A stretch of 64,000 nucleotides of DNA from Paenibacillus_V sp046244365 (GCF_046244365.1 NZ_CP176395.1:8184001-8248000), one strand, 5' to 3'. Counted from the stretch's first letter, positions 25,360-34,730 are shown. Numbers and translations: made by a program. Notes: a model not told the origin generated them from the letters alone.

Positions 25360-26172
25360 TCAGGCCAGCCACTTATTTAAGTTCTCGATCGTCGTGCGGA
25401 TGTCGCGCGCCTGCTCGTCGCCGGATATTTCCCGCTCTATGATCAGCTCCCCGTCGTAGCCGATGTCGCGGAGCTTCGCCAAAAACTCGGGAAACCGCAC
25501 CTTGCCCGTACCTACCAGCACTTCCTTGCCGAGCAGCTCCCCGTTCGTCGGATAAAGCCCGTCCTTCACATGGACGTTCCGCACGTACGGTCCGATGACA
25601 TCGAGCGCATCGATCGGGTTTCCTTTGCCGTATAAAATCAGATTGGCCGGATCGAGATTGATGCCGAGGTTGGATGTCCCTACCCGCTCGATCGTGCGCA
25701 GCAGGACGACCGGAGTCTCCTGGCCCGTTTCGAACCAGAACCCGAGCCCCTTGCTTTCGCAGTATGCGGCGACCTCGCGGATCGCCTGAACGACGCCCTC
25801 ATAAGCCGGATCGGTCATGTTCTCCGGGATGAAGCCGCAATGCGTAACGACTGCAGGCGCGCCGATCCGTTCGGCGAAGTCCGCCCAGCCCTTGAGCGTC
25901 TTTACCCGTTCCTCCCGGTACTGCTCCGGCACAAGTCCAAGCGTGACCGGTCCCTCGGTGAAATTCCATTTGCCCGGCCCGGCTACCCAGCCCCACAGCG
26001 CGCAAATACGCACGCCGTGCTTGTGCGATTCGCGTACGACATTGTCCGCAATTTCCGTCGTGCACAGCGCGGGATCCCATCCCGTCAACTGGCACACGTT
26101 CAAGCCGAACTGGCTGACATGTTCGAAGCAGCTGCCGTTGTTTTTCAAAATATTGATGACGCCGATCTCCAT
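25360..26172 (-). CDS. TIM-barrel sugar phosphate isomerase/epimerase
   Basis: 270 residues of the xylose-isomerase-like TIM-barrel family. Metal-ligand positions are visible in FWFETGQETP, NLGINLDPANLILYG, VHVKDG and LIIEREISGDEQ. Members isomerise or epimerise keto sugars, inositol derivatives or sugar acids; the exact substrate is not readable. It is first in its operon, reading away from the AraC-type gene. Its promoter region carries the operator-like element shared with the large ABC operon. Confidence 0.9.
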   Translation of the reverse strand: MEIGVINILKNNGSCFEHVSQFGLNVCQLTGWDPALCTTEIADNVVRESHKHGVRICALWGWVAGPGKWNFTEGPVTLGLVPEQYREERVKTLKGWADFAERIGAPAVVTHCGFIPENMTDPAYEGVVQAIREVAAYCESKGLGFWFETGQETPVVLLRTIERVGTSNLGINLDPANLILYGKGNPIDALDVIGPYVRNVHVKDGLYPTNGELLGKEVLVGTGKVRFPEFLAKLRDIGYDGELIIEREISGDEQARDIRTTIENLNKWLA

Positions 26173-26217
26173 CGGTTACGCCCTCCGTTTCTTTGCGTCA
26201 TGTGCGGTTGTAACGTA

Positions 26218-26304
26218 ATCATAACGTGGATGCAGAACCCGATCTTTAGACGACTAAACGTCTTTTTTGCACATTCTTTTGTACAATCGTTCGTAAATTT
26301 TGCA
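26218..26304 (-). promoter_or_regulatory. Shared promoter/operator A (isomerase operon)
   Basis: On the plus strand 26264-26304 reads TTTTTGCAC-N6-TTGTACA-N1-TCGTTC-N7-TTGCA. On the minus strand CCACGTTATGATTACG places TATGAT at 26223-26218. The same parts in the same spacing occur at 44914-45000. This is a probable AraC-type activator site plus -10, with no good -35. It lies in the divergent region before the AraC gene. Confidence 0.75.
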
Positions 26305-26409
26305 TTATGCTTCGTTTTCCGTTTGCCTGCCAAAACATACAGGAATTTTCACCTTTCGTGTGGAATGAAGAAACGACAACGTTTTCTACAGAGAGGGCGA
26401 TGCCGTGCC

Positions 26410-27321
26410 ATGCGATTCCCGCGCTATGAGATTCACGAGGACATTCATATCCGCAAGCTGATCTCCTGCTACTATTTCGAGCTGTCCAAAAACTACAGGT
26501 ACGCCGGCGAGAAACACGATTTTTGGGAAATTTATTACGTCGACAAGGGCGAAATTGAAATCGATACGGACTGCGGCCACTTCAACCTGAAGCAGGGCGA
26601 CCTGCTCTTTCACGAGCCGGACGAGTTTCACAGCCCGAAGAGCAACGGCAAAGTGTCGCCGAACGTCTTCATCGTCACCTTCGAGTGCGAATCCGAGCCG
26701 ATGTCCTACTTCCTGCAAAATAAGCTGTTCCATCTTGGCCCCGGAGAGCGCGCGGTGCTCGCTCAGCTGATACAGGAGGGCTGGAACGCCTTCAGTCCGA
26801 GCCCGACCGGCAGCGGCCGTATTTTGTATCCGCGCGAGGGGGCTCCCTTCGGCAGCGAGCAGCTGTTCAAGAATCATCTTGAAACGCTTATCATTCAGCT
26901 GATCCGCAGCGGACACGACGGACAAAAAAGCAGGCAAGCGCCCGTCGTTAGGGAGAAACCCGAAACCGGAGCGGCGGATAAAATCATTGCCTACATGAAC
27001 GAGCATCTCGGCGACAACCTGACGCTCGATCAGCTTTGCGATCACTTCGCCATCGGACGGACGCAGATTAGCATCATGTTCAAAAAACGGGTCGGCTGCG
27101 GCGTCATGGAATACGTTAACCAGCTAAAAATCGACCGCGCCAAAATGTACATCCGCGAAGACATTTACAACCTGACGGAAATTTCGGAGCTGCTCGGCTA
27201 CAGCAGCGTCCACTATTTCTCGCGCCATTTCAAGAAAACGACCGGCATGACGCCGTCGGAGTACGCGCGAATGCTGTCTGCGACCTATACGCGGATTACG
27301 ATGCAGCCGACGGAATCATAA
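26410..27321 (+). CDS. AraC-family transcriptional regulator
   Basis: 303 residues. An N-terminal cupin sensing domain (about 25-110, with EIYYVDKGEIEID and QGDLLFHEPDEFH) is joined by a linker to a C-terminal double helix-turn-helix (about 200-295: DNLTLDQLCDHFAIGRTQISIMFKK and then ISELLGYSSVHYFSRHFKKTTGMTPSEYA). Sugar-sensing regulators of this type activate catabolic operons. The ATG at 26410 has GAGAGGG upstream; the much longer open frame to 25840 is antisense to the isomerase gene. Inferred to control both operons that carry the shared promoter element. Confidence 0.93.
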   Translation: MRFPRYEIHEDIHIRKLISCYYFELSKNYRYAGEKHDFWEIYYVDKGEIEIDTDCGHFNLKQGDLLFHEPDEFHSPKSNGKVSPNVFIVTFECESEPMSYFLQNKLFHLGPGERAVLAQLIQEGWNAFSPSPTGSGRILYPREGAPFGSEQLFKNHLETLIIQLIRSGHDGQKSRQAPVVREKPETGAADKIIAYMNEHLGDNLTLDQLCDHFAIGRTQISIMFKKRVGCGVMEYVNQLKIDRAKMYIREDIYNLTEISELLGYSSVHYFSRHFKKTTGMTPSEYARMLSATYTRITMQPTES

Positions 27322-27397
27322 CATTTACGTTATATTCCGAATATCGGAATTGCCGCTGGTACGTCTGCCGTCGACACGGCTTACAGAGCAAGCGGAA

Positions 27398-27433
27398 CAA
27401 ACAGGGCATGCCGCTCACGGCATACCCTGTTTG
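27398..27433. terminator. Bidirectional hairpin between araC-type gene and oxidoreductase gene
   Basis: CAAACAGGG-CATGCCG pairs with CGGCATA-CCCTGTTTG around a 4-nt loop. T-runs are poor on both sides, but it lies exactly between two converging genes. Confidence 0.65.
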
Positions 27434-27435
27434 TC

Positions 27436-28446
27436 TTACAGAAACCGGATTTCCCGGAAGCTCCGCTGGGATTCATACGTTCCCAGTATGATTTCGAGCG
27501 AATGCTTGCCGTCCTCCCCGCTGACGACCGGACGCCTGTCCTCGAGCACCGCCAGCGCCATATCGCGGATTTGCGCCGCATGGCCGTCGGGAATGACCTC
27601 GAATGCCGGGAAGACCGGAATATCCATCGTCTCCCCGATCAGCTCCAGCGCCGTAATGCGGTCGCCGGTCAGCTCGACCGTCCCCTTCTCGCCTTGCAGC
27701 AAAATCCGGTGCTCCGGCTGCTTGTAAGCCGTCGTCGTCGCCTCAATGCTGCCCAGCGCACCGCTCTTATACTGGAGCGACACGACGGCGGTATCCTCGA
27801 CCTCGATGTCCCTCAGCACGTTGCGGGCATAGCCCGTCAAAGCGGCGACCGGTCCGGCCAGCCATTGAAGCAGGTCGATCGTATGAATGCCCTGATTCAT
27901 CATGGCCCCGCCGCCGTCCATCGCCCATGTCCCGCGCCAGCCGGCGCTGTTGTAATACGCCTGGTCGCGGTAAAATTTCACGTAGCCCGAGCATAAGCTG
28001 AGCTTGCCGAGACGCTCTTCGTCCAGCAGCCGCTTGACGAACTGCGACGCAGGCGACATGCGCCGGGGAAAAATCGTCGCCAGCTTGACGCCCATAACGT
28101 CGCAGGCTTCGACCATCCGGTCGGCGTCCGGCAGCGTAATCGCCATCGGCTTTTCGCATACGATATGCTTGCCCGCCTCCGCCGCCTGGACGGTCTGCTC
28201 CGCATGCATCCCGCTCGGCGTGCACAGGCAGACGACGTCGATCGTCGGATCGGCCAGCAGCTGCCGGTAATCGGTATATGCGTTGACGCCGTATGCCGCT
28301 CCGAACTCCTCCGCCCGGCGTCCGTTCATATCGCACACCGCGGCCAGCTCGGCCTCCGGCGCCCGCTCGATCCCGGTAAAATGGCTTTGGGCAATGCCTC
28401 CGCAGCCGACGACGGCAAATCTCACCTTACGCTTCGAAGCGTTCAT
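27436..28446 (-). CDS. Gfo/Idh/MocA family oxidoreductase (end of ABC operon)
   Basis: 336 residues. The Rossmann start is FAVVGCGGIAQSHF, the catalytic EKP is in CEKPMAI, and the family-typical GTWAMDGGGAMMNQGIHTIDLLQWLAG carries the substrate-binding His. It resembles dehydrogenases for sugars or inositols and is only loosely similar to the other oxidoreductase at 22503-23528, so the two probably act on different intermediates. GGTGAGAAGG precedes the ATG. Probably the last gene of the operon, 77 nt after the permease gene, with a hairpin just after its stop. Confidence 0.92.
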   Translation of the reverse strand: MNASKRKVRFAVVGCGGIAQSHFTGIERAPEAELAAVCDMNGRRAEEFGAAYGVNAYTDYRQLLADPTIDVVCLCTPSGMHAEQTVQAAEAGKHIVCEKPMAITLPDADRMVEACDVMGVKLATIFPRRMSPASQFVKRLLDEERLGKLSLCSGYVKFYRDQAYYNSAGWRGTWAMDGGGAMMNQGIHTIDLLQWLAGPVAALTGYARNVLRDIEVEDTAVVSLQYKSGALGSIEATTTAYKQPEHRILLQGEKGTVELTGDRITALELIGETMDIPVFPAFEVIPDGHAAQIRDMALAVLEDRRPVVSGEDGKHSLEIILGTYESQRSFREIRFL

Positions 28447-28523
28447 TTATCCTTCTCACCTTTCTTAACGTTAATCGTCAGCGTCATCATTCGTTCATGC
28501 CGTTAACGCTCTTATCCGCCTGC

Positions 28524-29447
28524 TCACTCCACCAGTCCCGTCCGTTCCACGCCTTCCACGAACCAGCGCTGGGCGATCATATAGACGAGCAGCGGCGGCA
28601 TGATGATGAGAAAGCTCGCCGCCATCCGAATCGTTTCGTTCAAGTCGAAGCCGGCCTCGGCATCCGGATACAGCCCGGACAGCACCTTGTTCAATTGAAA
28701 CAGGCTGAGCGATAGAGGCAAATCTTTCCCTCCGAGCATCATGCCGGTCACGAATGTCTCGTTCCAGTGCCAGACGAAGGAAAACAGGAAGACGACCAGA
28801 ATGGCGGGCCTCGCAAGCGGAATCATTACGCGCCAGTATACCCGGAACGGTCCGGCACCGTCGATCAGCGCCGCATCCTCCAGCTCTCTGGGCAGCGTCA
28901 TGAAAAACTGCCGGAAAATGATGACGAACAACGCTCCCCTAATGCCGTGTCCGAGCATAGCCGGCAAAATGACGCCCCATTGCGTGCCGAGCAGCCCTAA
29001 ATTTTTGAACAGCACGTAGAGCGGGATGATCAGCGTCTGCGGCGGAATAAGAAAGCTGAAGACGAGCAGCGCGAACAACAAGTTTTTGCCCGGAAACTTC
29101 AGCCTCGCGAACGAATAGCCGGCAATAGAGCAGAAAACCACCTGCCCGACCGCCGAGCATCCGGCGATGACGAGGCTGTTTCCGAGGGCGTCGGGAAACT
29201 TCAGCCCCTGCCAAGCAAGCTTCAGGTTATCCCATTCGAATGCGGTCGGAATCCATTTAACCGTCGGATCGAGCAGGTCGGCGGTCGTCTTGAACATCGT
29301 CGAAAGCATGTACAGGAACGGCGTCAAATACATGAAGGCGATGTCGATCAGCACGAGATACAAAATGAGCAGCGCAATGATTCCTTTGCGCTCCCGGTCG
29401 CCGAACAGCAGCATGTGCGCTTTTTCGAGCCAGTTCATACCCAGCAT
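28524..29447 (-). CDS. Carbohydrate ABC transporter permease, MalG type (pair 1)
   Basis: 307 residues with six predicted helices and the EAA loop ELEDAALIDGAGPFRVYWRVMIPLARPAI, which contacts the ATPase. Typical CUT1 importer inner-membrane subunit (binding-protein-dependent transport). It pairs with the permease gene 9 nt upstream. No ATPase gene accompanies this pair, so it presumably uses the single ATPase encoded further up the operon or a shared MsmX-like one. Substrate unknown, presumably an oligosaccharide. Confidence 0.92.
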   Translation of the reverse strand: MLGMNWLEKAHMLLFGDRERKGIIALLILYLVLIDIAFMYLTPFLYMLSTMFKTTADLLDPTVKWIPTAFEWDNLKLAWQGLKFPDALGNSLVIAGCSAVGQVVFCSIAGYSFARLKFPGKNLLFALLVFSFLIPPQTLIIPLYVLFKNLGLLGTQWGVILPAMLGHGIRGALFVIIFRQFFMTLPRELEDAALIDGAGPFRVYWRVMIPLARPAILVVFLFSFVWHWNETFVTGMMLGGKDLPLSLSLFQLNKVLSGLYPDAEAGFDLNETIRMAASFLIIMPPLLVYMIAQRWFVEGVERTGLVE

Positions 29448-29456
29448 GGAGCTCGC

Positions 29457-30359
29457 CTACCTTTCCCCCGAGTAATGGACAAATTTGCGGGACAAGCCGA
29501 GCACGGCAAGCAGAACGAGGAACACGATCGTAAAATAGATCCACCCCTGCGCGCTGGCATACCCGTATCCGAGCGTAGGCACCGACATGTTGGTGACGAT
29601 CATGTTCAGCACCGGATTAAGCAGCGGCACCGTAAACATGTCGACGATCGTATAGACGACGTTCAGCAGGATGAAGGGCGTCAGCGCCGGCAGCGTGATT
29701 TTCCAGAACATTTCCCAAGGCGTCGCCCCGTCGATAAGCGAAGCTTCGTAAACGCTCGTGCCGATCGTTTGCAGACCGGCCAGGTATAGCAGAATCTGCA
29801 CCCCGGAGTACCATAAAATGACGACGAACAAATTCAGCACGGTCAAGATCGGGTCGGCCCAGAAGGTCGGCACGTTCGCCGAAACGAAGCCGGCAATATC
29901 GTATTTGTTCAGCATGTCGAGGCTGCCCGCCTTCTGGTTGAATATTTCCGAGAGCACCTGTCCGGTGCTGAAAATGACCGGAAGGAAAAAAACGGCCCGA
30001 AACGCCATGCGCCCCTTGAACTTCATATTCAGCAGAATCGCCACGAACAGCGAGAACAGCACGATAATCGGAATGACGAGCAGCGTGTTTTTCATAATGC
30101 CGGCAAGCGCGGCGACGAACGTATTGTCGGACAGGAAGGCGTAGGAGTAATTCTCCCAGCCCTTGAATTCGAACTTCATCCCGTCACCGGTAAACCGTAC
30201 CTTCTGAAAGCTCATATACAGCGAAAAGCCGAGCGGGAACAAGACGAACACCCCGAGGCCGATCAGCCAGGGAACGAGAAACAGGTAGCCGGAAATCGCC
30301 TGCTGCGTCTCGATCGACAGGCGCGATCTTCTTTTGCGCAAGGATGGTAAAAGCGCCAT
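29457..30359 (-). CDS. Carbohydrate ABC transporter permease, MalF type (pair 1)
   Basis: 300 residues. A basic N-terminus leads into six helices (first: GYLFLVPWLIGLGVFVLFP). The EAA loop is SVYEASLIDGATPWEMFWKITLPALTPF. This is a CUT1 permease of the UgpA/LacF kind. The ATG at 30359 follows AAGGAGGG by 6 nt; the longer frame to 30386 overlaps the DUF5696 gene end. It begins 1 nt after that gene, so the two are co-expressed. Confidence 0.92.
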   Translation of the reverse strand: MALLPSLRKRRSRLSIETQQAISGYLFLVPWLIGLGVFVLFPLGFSLYMSFQKVRFTGDGMKFEFKGWENYSYAFLSDNTFVAALAGIMKNTLLVIPIIVLFSLFVAILLNMKFKGRMAFRAVFFLPVIFSTGQVLSEIFNQKAGSLDMLNKYDIAGFVSANVPTFWADPILTVLNLFVVILWYSGVQILLYLAGLQTIGTSVYEASLIDGATPWEMFWKITLPALTPFILLNVVYTIVDMFTVPLLNPVLNMIVTNMSVPTLGYGYASAQGWIYFTIVFLVLLAVLGLSRKFVHYSGER

Positions 30360-30360
30360 C

Positions 30361-32577
30361 TTATCCCTCCTTCCCGGTGACGGCAAAATCGAGCGGCTTT
30401 ACGGTCAAGCCGTTTCGCGTATAAGCCGTTTCGTTGTAGTTGACGACGATCGCAGTGCCGTTCGCGTAGCGGGTTTCGTAAACGCCTTCGGCCAGCTCGC
30501 GATGGCCCGAAATGAACGTCCCGCGTACCGGTCCGAGCGCTTCGTTCCAGCGTCGATACTCCGCCGCGAGGGAATCCTTCCATTCCGCGAACTTGCTGCT
30601 GTAAATAAAGCTGCCCGCCGTCTTGCGCAGCTCGGACGAATCCTCGTACGTCAATAAATATTGGGGCACGGCGCCGTATTCGATCGATCGCAGCCAGTCC
30701 GTCTTGCCCGAATCCCGCAGATTGCCCCACATGCCCGAATAGTCGACCATGCCGTGAATCGCGATCGGCAGAAACGGGACGGCCTTCGTGGCAACGAGAT
30801 CGTAGCTCGGATCCATCGGCAGCTGCTGGATAAAATCCAGGCTGCCGACGATGTAGCTGTTGCCCTCCGCCGCTCCCGCAGCCCCAAGCCGGTCTTTGGC
30901 CAGCTTGAGCAGCTTCCGGTAATCTTCGGCCGCCTGGGCGCGGGTAGCCGGATCGGAGGCGCGGAAATTCGAGTAGACGCTGCCGAACCCTCTAAAGTAC
31001 ATGCCGTCGATTCCGAGCGCTTCGTATTTGCTAACGTTATCCTCGAACAGCCGCAGCGCTACCGACGCCGAATTGACATATTCGGTTTCGCCCATGGTCT
31101 TGCCGGACTGCACCTTGCCGTTGATGTCCTTCAGGGAATCGCGAGAGGGCACGAAGCTGCCGTTCAGCCGCGAGCTGGTATAGTCCGCCTGCAAAAAGAC
31201 GCGGTCGCCGTTCGCTTGTGCTTCGCGGGCTAACGCAGCAAGCCCCTTGTCGCCGCCGAGCTCTTTCTCCGCGGGCGGAACGTCGGGCATCACGTTGCGG
31301 TCCCCGCCCTTAGCCCATCCGGTATACATCACGTTGATGGGCCCCACCCCCGCTTCGTGCAGGCCCTTCAGGACGGATGACGCCTGCCCGAACGTCGTAG
31401 CGGAAACGAAGTTCGGGGCGAACAGCCCGCTCTCCTGAGCCCCTCCGTACAAAGTCAAATACAGCGGCAGTCCTTTAGCGTCCGATTGGATTTGCCGCAT
31501 GCCCTGCGTCTCCTTCAAATAGCCGCGGTAATCGGCCGCCATACCGGCGTAATCGGCTTGACCGCCGGATTGGAAATAATACCGGATGCGCCTGTTCTCC
31601 GTGGACCTGTCCTTCTCCACCGTCTTGTAACCGGCGCCCAGCTTGCTCGTTTGGCGAAAATACGCGTTCCGGTATACGAATTGCGGCGCAATCCAGTGGA
31701 ACGACGTGTAGAGGCCGGACGGCGTCGCATGGACCGATGACGTATATTCCCCTTCCTCGATGACGGCAAGGTACGAATGCGAGTCCCGCTTCATGCCGAA
31801 CGCCGGGAAAATCGTATAGGTGCCCGGCTGCCCCGGTATCGCCCGGTCGTTGCCGAATATTTTGGCCGAGACGCGCGACAGCAGCTGGTGCTCATCCTTC
31901 ATCGGAACGATGGCGCCCATCTGCAGCGGCACAAGCATGTAGCCCTCCTGAACCGCCTGCTTCTGAACGGCCCCGAAGAACGGGAACGGCCAGACGGAGA
32001 CGACCTCCTTGCCTGCGCTTTCGACGATCGAGCCGGATGGAACCGACACTTCCAAATAGCCGTTTTTCAAACGCACCTCGGTCTTGAACCGGATACCCAG
32101 CGTTTGCAGGTCGAACGTCAGCTCCGCCCCTCCCTCGGTCCCGGCCACGGTCGTTTTCGTTTTGGCGTCGTTCAGGTTGGCCGTATTGAACTGCAAGCCT
32201 GTGCTTTGCTTGGACGCATCCACATATTCGACCAGGAACGGGGAATCCGCGTTGCTTTTCCAGAGTCCCTTCAAATCCGGCTCGAGGCCGGTGTCCGGAT
32301 CGCTGTTCCAGACAAAATCGCCTTGTTTATCCCGTACGCGTATATGTCCCGCATCGTTTACAAGCAACTCCAGCCTGCCGTCCTCGGCTACTTTCCTGTA
32401 ACTGTCCGCCTTGTACTCGATCCGTTGTACGGACGCGGGGTTGATGACGGCGGGGGCCGTAGCCGCTTGACGGGATACCGGCTTCATGGCGAGCTTATCC
32501 CCTTGCAATAGGACATAAACGGCGCCGGCCAGCGCCGCGAGAACGAGCAGCAGCGTCAAAACGCGTTTAACCGCCAC
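30361..32577 (-). CDS. DUF5696-type membrane-anchored glycosidase-like protein
   Basis: 738 residues. One N-terminal hydrophobic helix (about 6-24) acts as anchor or signal. Residues about 50-330 look like a beta-sandwich (the galactose-mutarotase-like domain common in front of glycosidase barrels). About 345-720 look like a barrel, with acidic and aromatic patches (NVMYTGWAKGG, VFLQADYTS, LGIDGMYFRGFGSVYSNF). It is most like the DUF5696 family known from Paenibacillus, whose activity has not been established. It overlaps the YIP1 gene by 11 nt. Inferred to sit outside the membrane and act on, or hold, the incoming glycan. Confidence 0.75.
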   Translation of the reverse strand: MAVKRVLTLLLVLAALAGAVYVLLQGDKLAMKPVSRQAATAPAVINPASVQRIEYKADSYRKVAEDGRLELLVNDAGHIRVRDKQGDFVWNSDPDTGLEPDLKGLWKSNADSPFLVEYVDASKQSTGLQFNTANLNDAKTKTTVAGTEGGAELTFDLQTLGIRFKTEVRLKNGYLEVSVPSGSIVESAGKEVVSVWPFPFFGAVQKQAVQEGYMLVPLQMGAIVPMKDEHQLLSRVSAKIFGNDRAIPGQPGTYTIFPAFGMKRDSHSYLAVIEEGEYTSSVHATPSGLYTSFHWIAPQFVYRNAYFRQTSKLGAGYKTVEKDRSTENRRIRYYFQSGGQADYAGMAADYRGYLKETQGMRQIQSDAKGLPLYLTLYGGAQESGLFAPNFVSATTFGQASSVLKGLHEAGVGPINVMYTGWAKGGDRNVMPDVPPAEKELGGDKGLAALAREAQANGDRVFLQADYTSSRLNGSFVPSRDSLKDINGKVQSGKTMGETEYVNSASVALRLFEDNVSKYEALGIDGMYFRGFGSVYSNFRASDPATRAQAAEDYRKLLKLAKDRLGAAGAAEGNSYIVGSLDFIQQLPMDPSYDLVATKAVPFLPIAIHGMVDYSGMWGNLRDSGKTDWLRSIEYGAVPQYLLTYEDSSELRKTAGSFIYSSKFAEWKDSLAAEYRRWNEALGPVRGTFISGHRELAEGVYETRYANGTAIVVNYNETAYTRNGLTVKPLDFAVTGKEG

Positions 32578-33319
32578 GATAGGACACCTCCCTGACGACC
32601 TGTACGAGGAAATCGTACAGCTGGAACGTAAGCCCCGCGAGAATGAACAGCAAAATCCAGATCGCGAAGATGAAAAGCACCGACAAAACGACGTTCAGCG
32701 CCGTTTCGCCGATCTCGTAGTTGTGAATCTCCTTGGCCATGATAAAAAAAAGAATAAGGGTCCAGCCGATCATAACCGTATTGCCGAAATCGTAAACGAC
32801 ACGTTCGTTCAAGGTCAGCACGTTCGACAGAACCGCCAGCGGCAGCGAGATGACAAGGAACGGCATAAGCGCATAAGCGCTGCCGACGAACACCTCCGTC
32901 CATTTCCCCTGCCCCTTCATGATGGAGCCGATCATGTAGTTGGCGACCACCCAGGTAAGCCATGGCAGCAAGTACTGAAGCATCAGCGTCAGCAGGCTGA
33001 CGTTCTCCACTCCGGAGGGGTTGAATAAATAGGCGGTGGCGAGCTTCGATAACAGCAAAACGACATAAGCGGCTGCAAGCAGCAGGATCGCCGCCACCAT
33101 GCTTCCGTCGCCGGAATAGCGAATTTCCCAGAACACCTCAAAAGGATGCTTCAGCACCCTGAACGATTGCTTGAGCTGAAAACGGACGTCCTGCGCAAGC
33201 CGGGCCCAAAAAGAAGCCGAGCGAAACGGCAGGAGCGTGCCGGGAAATCGGCCGCGCCGAATGCGGGTTGACGGTTTGGTGCGGTCTTGCGGTTCAGGCT
33301 GCGGGTTCAACGCTTCCAT
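32567..33319 (-). CDS. YIP1-family polytopic membrane protein
   Basis: 250 residues. A Pro/Arg-rich cytoplasmic N-terminus (about 1-60) precedes five predicted helices (about 75-98, 112-132, 145-175, 180-195 and 212-240). The pattern matches bacterial Yip1 domain proteins, whose role is poorly known; several occur next to sugar ABC transporters. GGGAGGAAGG precedes ATG 33319; the longer frame to 33337 is not needed. It overlaps its neighbours on both sides (26 nt with the NHL gene, 11 nt with the DUF5696 gene), so the three are tightly co-translated. Confidence 0.82.
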   Translation of the reverse strand: MEALNPQPEPQDRTKPSTRIRRGRFPGTLLPFRSASFWARLAQDVRFQLKQSFRVLKHPFEVFWEIRYSGDGSMVAAILLLAAAYVVLLLSKLATAYLFNPSGVENVSLLTLMLQYLLPWLTWVVANYMIGSIMKGQGKWTEVFVGSAYALMPFLVISLPLAVLSNVLTLNERVVYDFGNTVMIGWTLILFFIMAKEIHNYEIGETALNVVLSVLFIFAIWILLFILAGLTFQLYDFLVQVVREVSYRGG

Positions 33320-34730
33320 CGTCCTTCCTCCCGGCAATCGTTTTCTTCAACTTTCTTAAGGCGACATAGGCGAGAAGCAGAATGGCCGCGAGCAGCGCAA
33401 GCGCCGAAAAATGCTTCTGCATCCACGCGAGACGCACCTGCCAGAACGCGTCGGAGTAGCCCTTCGTATCCCCGCCTTCGCGGAACTCCTTCATCGCCCG
33501 TTTGTAGTCGCCTTCTTTGTAGTACGCCTTCGCAAGGCCGAGATGCGCCCGAAAATATTTGCTGTTCATATGCAGAACTTCACGCCATGGCCCCGCGCTC
33601 TCCTCATAATGGCCTTGAATGTGCAGATCCGTAGCCTTCTGCACGAGCGTTCCGAATTCGGTTCGCTTGAACGTCTGGACGATGCTCGCCGTCCGGTCCA
33701 GCACGAACAGCTTGCCGGCCGAGTCGATCGCAAGAGCCGACGGGTATTTGAACAGCCCGAGCTTCTGGTAGCCCTCGTCTTTATAGCCGAATGCAAACAT
33801 CAAATCTCCTATCGCATTGTATTGAAACAGCAGACCGAACTGCGCATCGACCGCCGTGATGTTGCCGAGCGCGTCCACGACGACGTCGGTGAACTGCTTT
33901 TGCTGGCCGGTGAGCAGCTTGGTGACGCCGTAATTTTTCTCCCCGAGCAAATCCTTTCCTTCGTAGTTCAGCTTCTTGATCTGCCCCTTGGGCACTTGGA
34001 TCGAAGTGGTGTACAGCAAGCCGTTCGGTCCCGCAGCCACGTTCGAAACGGTGCCTGGCAGCTTGAGAAGTTCCTTCTGCTTCTGCTCCTTGGTGAAGAA
34101 CATCCGTTTCAGCGCATCGGACATCGTGAAATCGACCTTATTGGAGCCGAAAAATCCTTCGAAGCCGCCGTCCGGATCGAGCAGCAGCAGCCCTTGATAG
34201 CCGTTCTTCGTAGCTACATACATATGGCCTCGTTCGTCGACGGCCAGCTTGGTCGGTTGATAGGTGAAATTTTTCGGCAGGATCGCCGATTGCGGCCGCT
34301 TGAACGCGCGCACGAACGTTCCTTTCGCGTCGAATACGGCTATGCGCTCATTTTTCGTATCCGCCACATAAATCGTCCCGTCCGGCCGTACGAACAACCC
34401 GTTCGGCTCGTTCAGCTTACCCTCGCCCTCAGGCTGGATGACGCGAATCGTATCGCCCCGACCGTTCAACTGAACGATCCGGTTGTTCCCCGTGTCGGCG
34501 ATGTAGAGCTCATCCTTCGCATCGATAAACAGATCCTCCGGATTTTTCAAGCCGCCGTGAAAGAACGTCTCCGGCACGTACGCCGGCTGCACCGGAATTT
34601 CCCTTCCGTTCAGGTCATAAATAAATGTGCCGTAGGGCACCTCCGCATGAGCGCTCTTCCCGCTCCACGGGCCGAAGGCCGCAATCGTCAGCGCCAGCAG
34701 GACCAGGCTTCGTCTTATGAACCTTTTCAT
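33294..34730 (-). CDS. NHL-repeat beta-propeller protein with TPR-like segment and C-terminal membrane anchor
   Basis: 478 residues. Signal peptide 1-29 (ending SAHA). NHL blades recur from about 57 to 355 (LKNPEDLFIDAKDELYIADTG, LNEPNGLFVRPDGTIYVADTK and YPSALAIDSAGKLFVLD). A helical TPR-like pair follows at about 375-430 (AHLGLAKAYYKEGDYKRAMKEFREGG), then one membrane helix (about 445-463) and a short basic cytoplasmic tail. It is thus an extracellular propeller held by its C-terminus. ATG 34730 has GGGGAAG upstream; the open frame beyond it lies over the permease gene. It could scaffold or sense glycan at the importer. Confidence 0.85.
   Translation of the reverse strand: MKRFIRRSLVLLALTIAAFGPWSGKSAHAEVPYGTFIYDLNGREIPVQPAYVPETFFHGGLKNPEDLFIDAKDELYIADTGNNRIVQLNGRGDTIRVIQPEGEGKLNEPNGLFVRPDGTIYVADTKNERIAVFDAKGTFVRAFKRPQSAILPKNFTYQPTKLAVDERGHMYVATKNGYQGLLLLDPDGGFEGFFGSNKVDFTMSDALKRMFFTKEQKQKELLKLPGTVSNVAAGPNGLLYTTSIQVPKGQIKKLNYEGKDLLGEKNYGVTKLLTGQQKQFTDVVVDALGNITAVDAQFGLLFQYNAIGDLMFAFGYKDEGYQKLGLFKYPSALAIDSAGKLFVLDRTASIVQTFKRTEFGTLVQKATDLHIQGHYEESAGPWREVLHMNSKYFRAHLGLAKAYYKEGDYKRAMKEFREGGDTKGYSDAFWQVRLAWMQKHFSALALLAAILLLAYVALRKLKKTIAGRKDDGSVEPAA

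Noticed and set aside
25840..26409. N-terminal extension of the AraC-type regulator
   Set aside because: The extension lies antisense to the isomerase gene and through the divergent promoter; the cupin domain starts at 26410.
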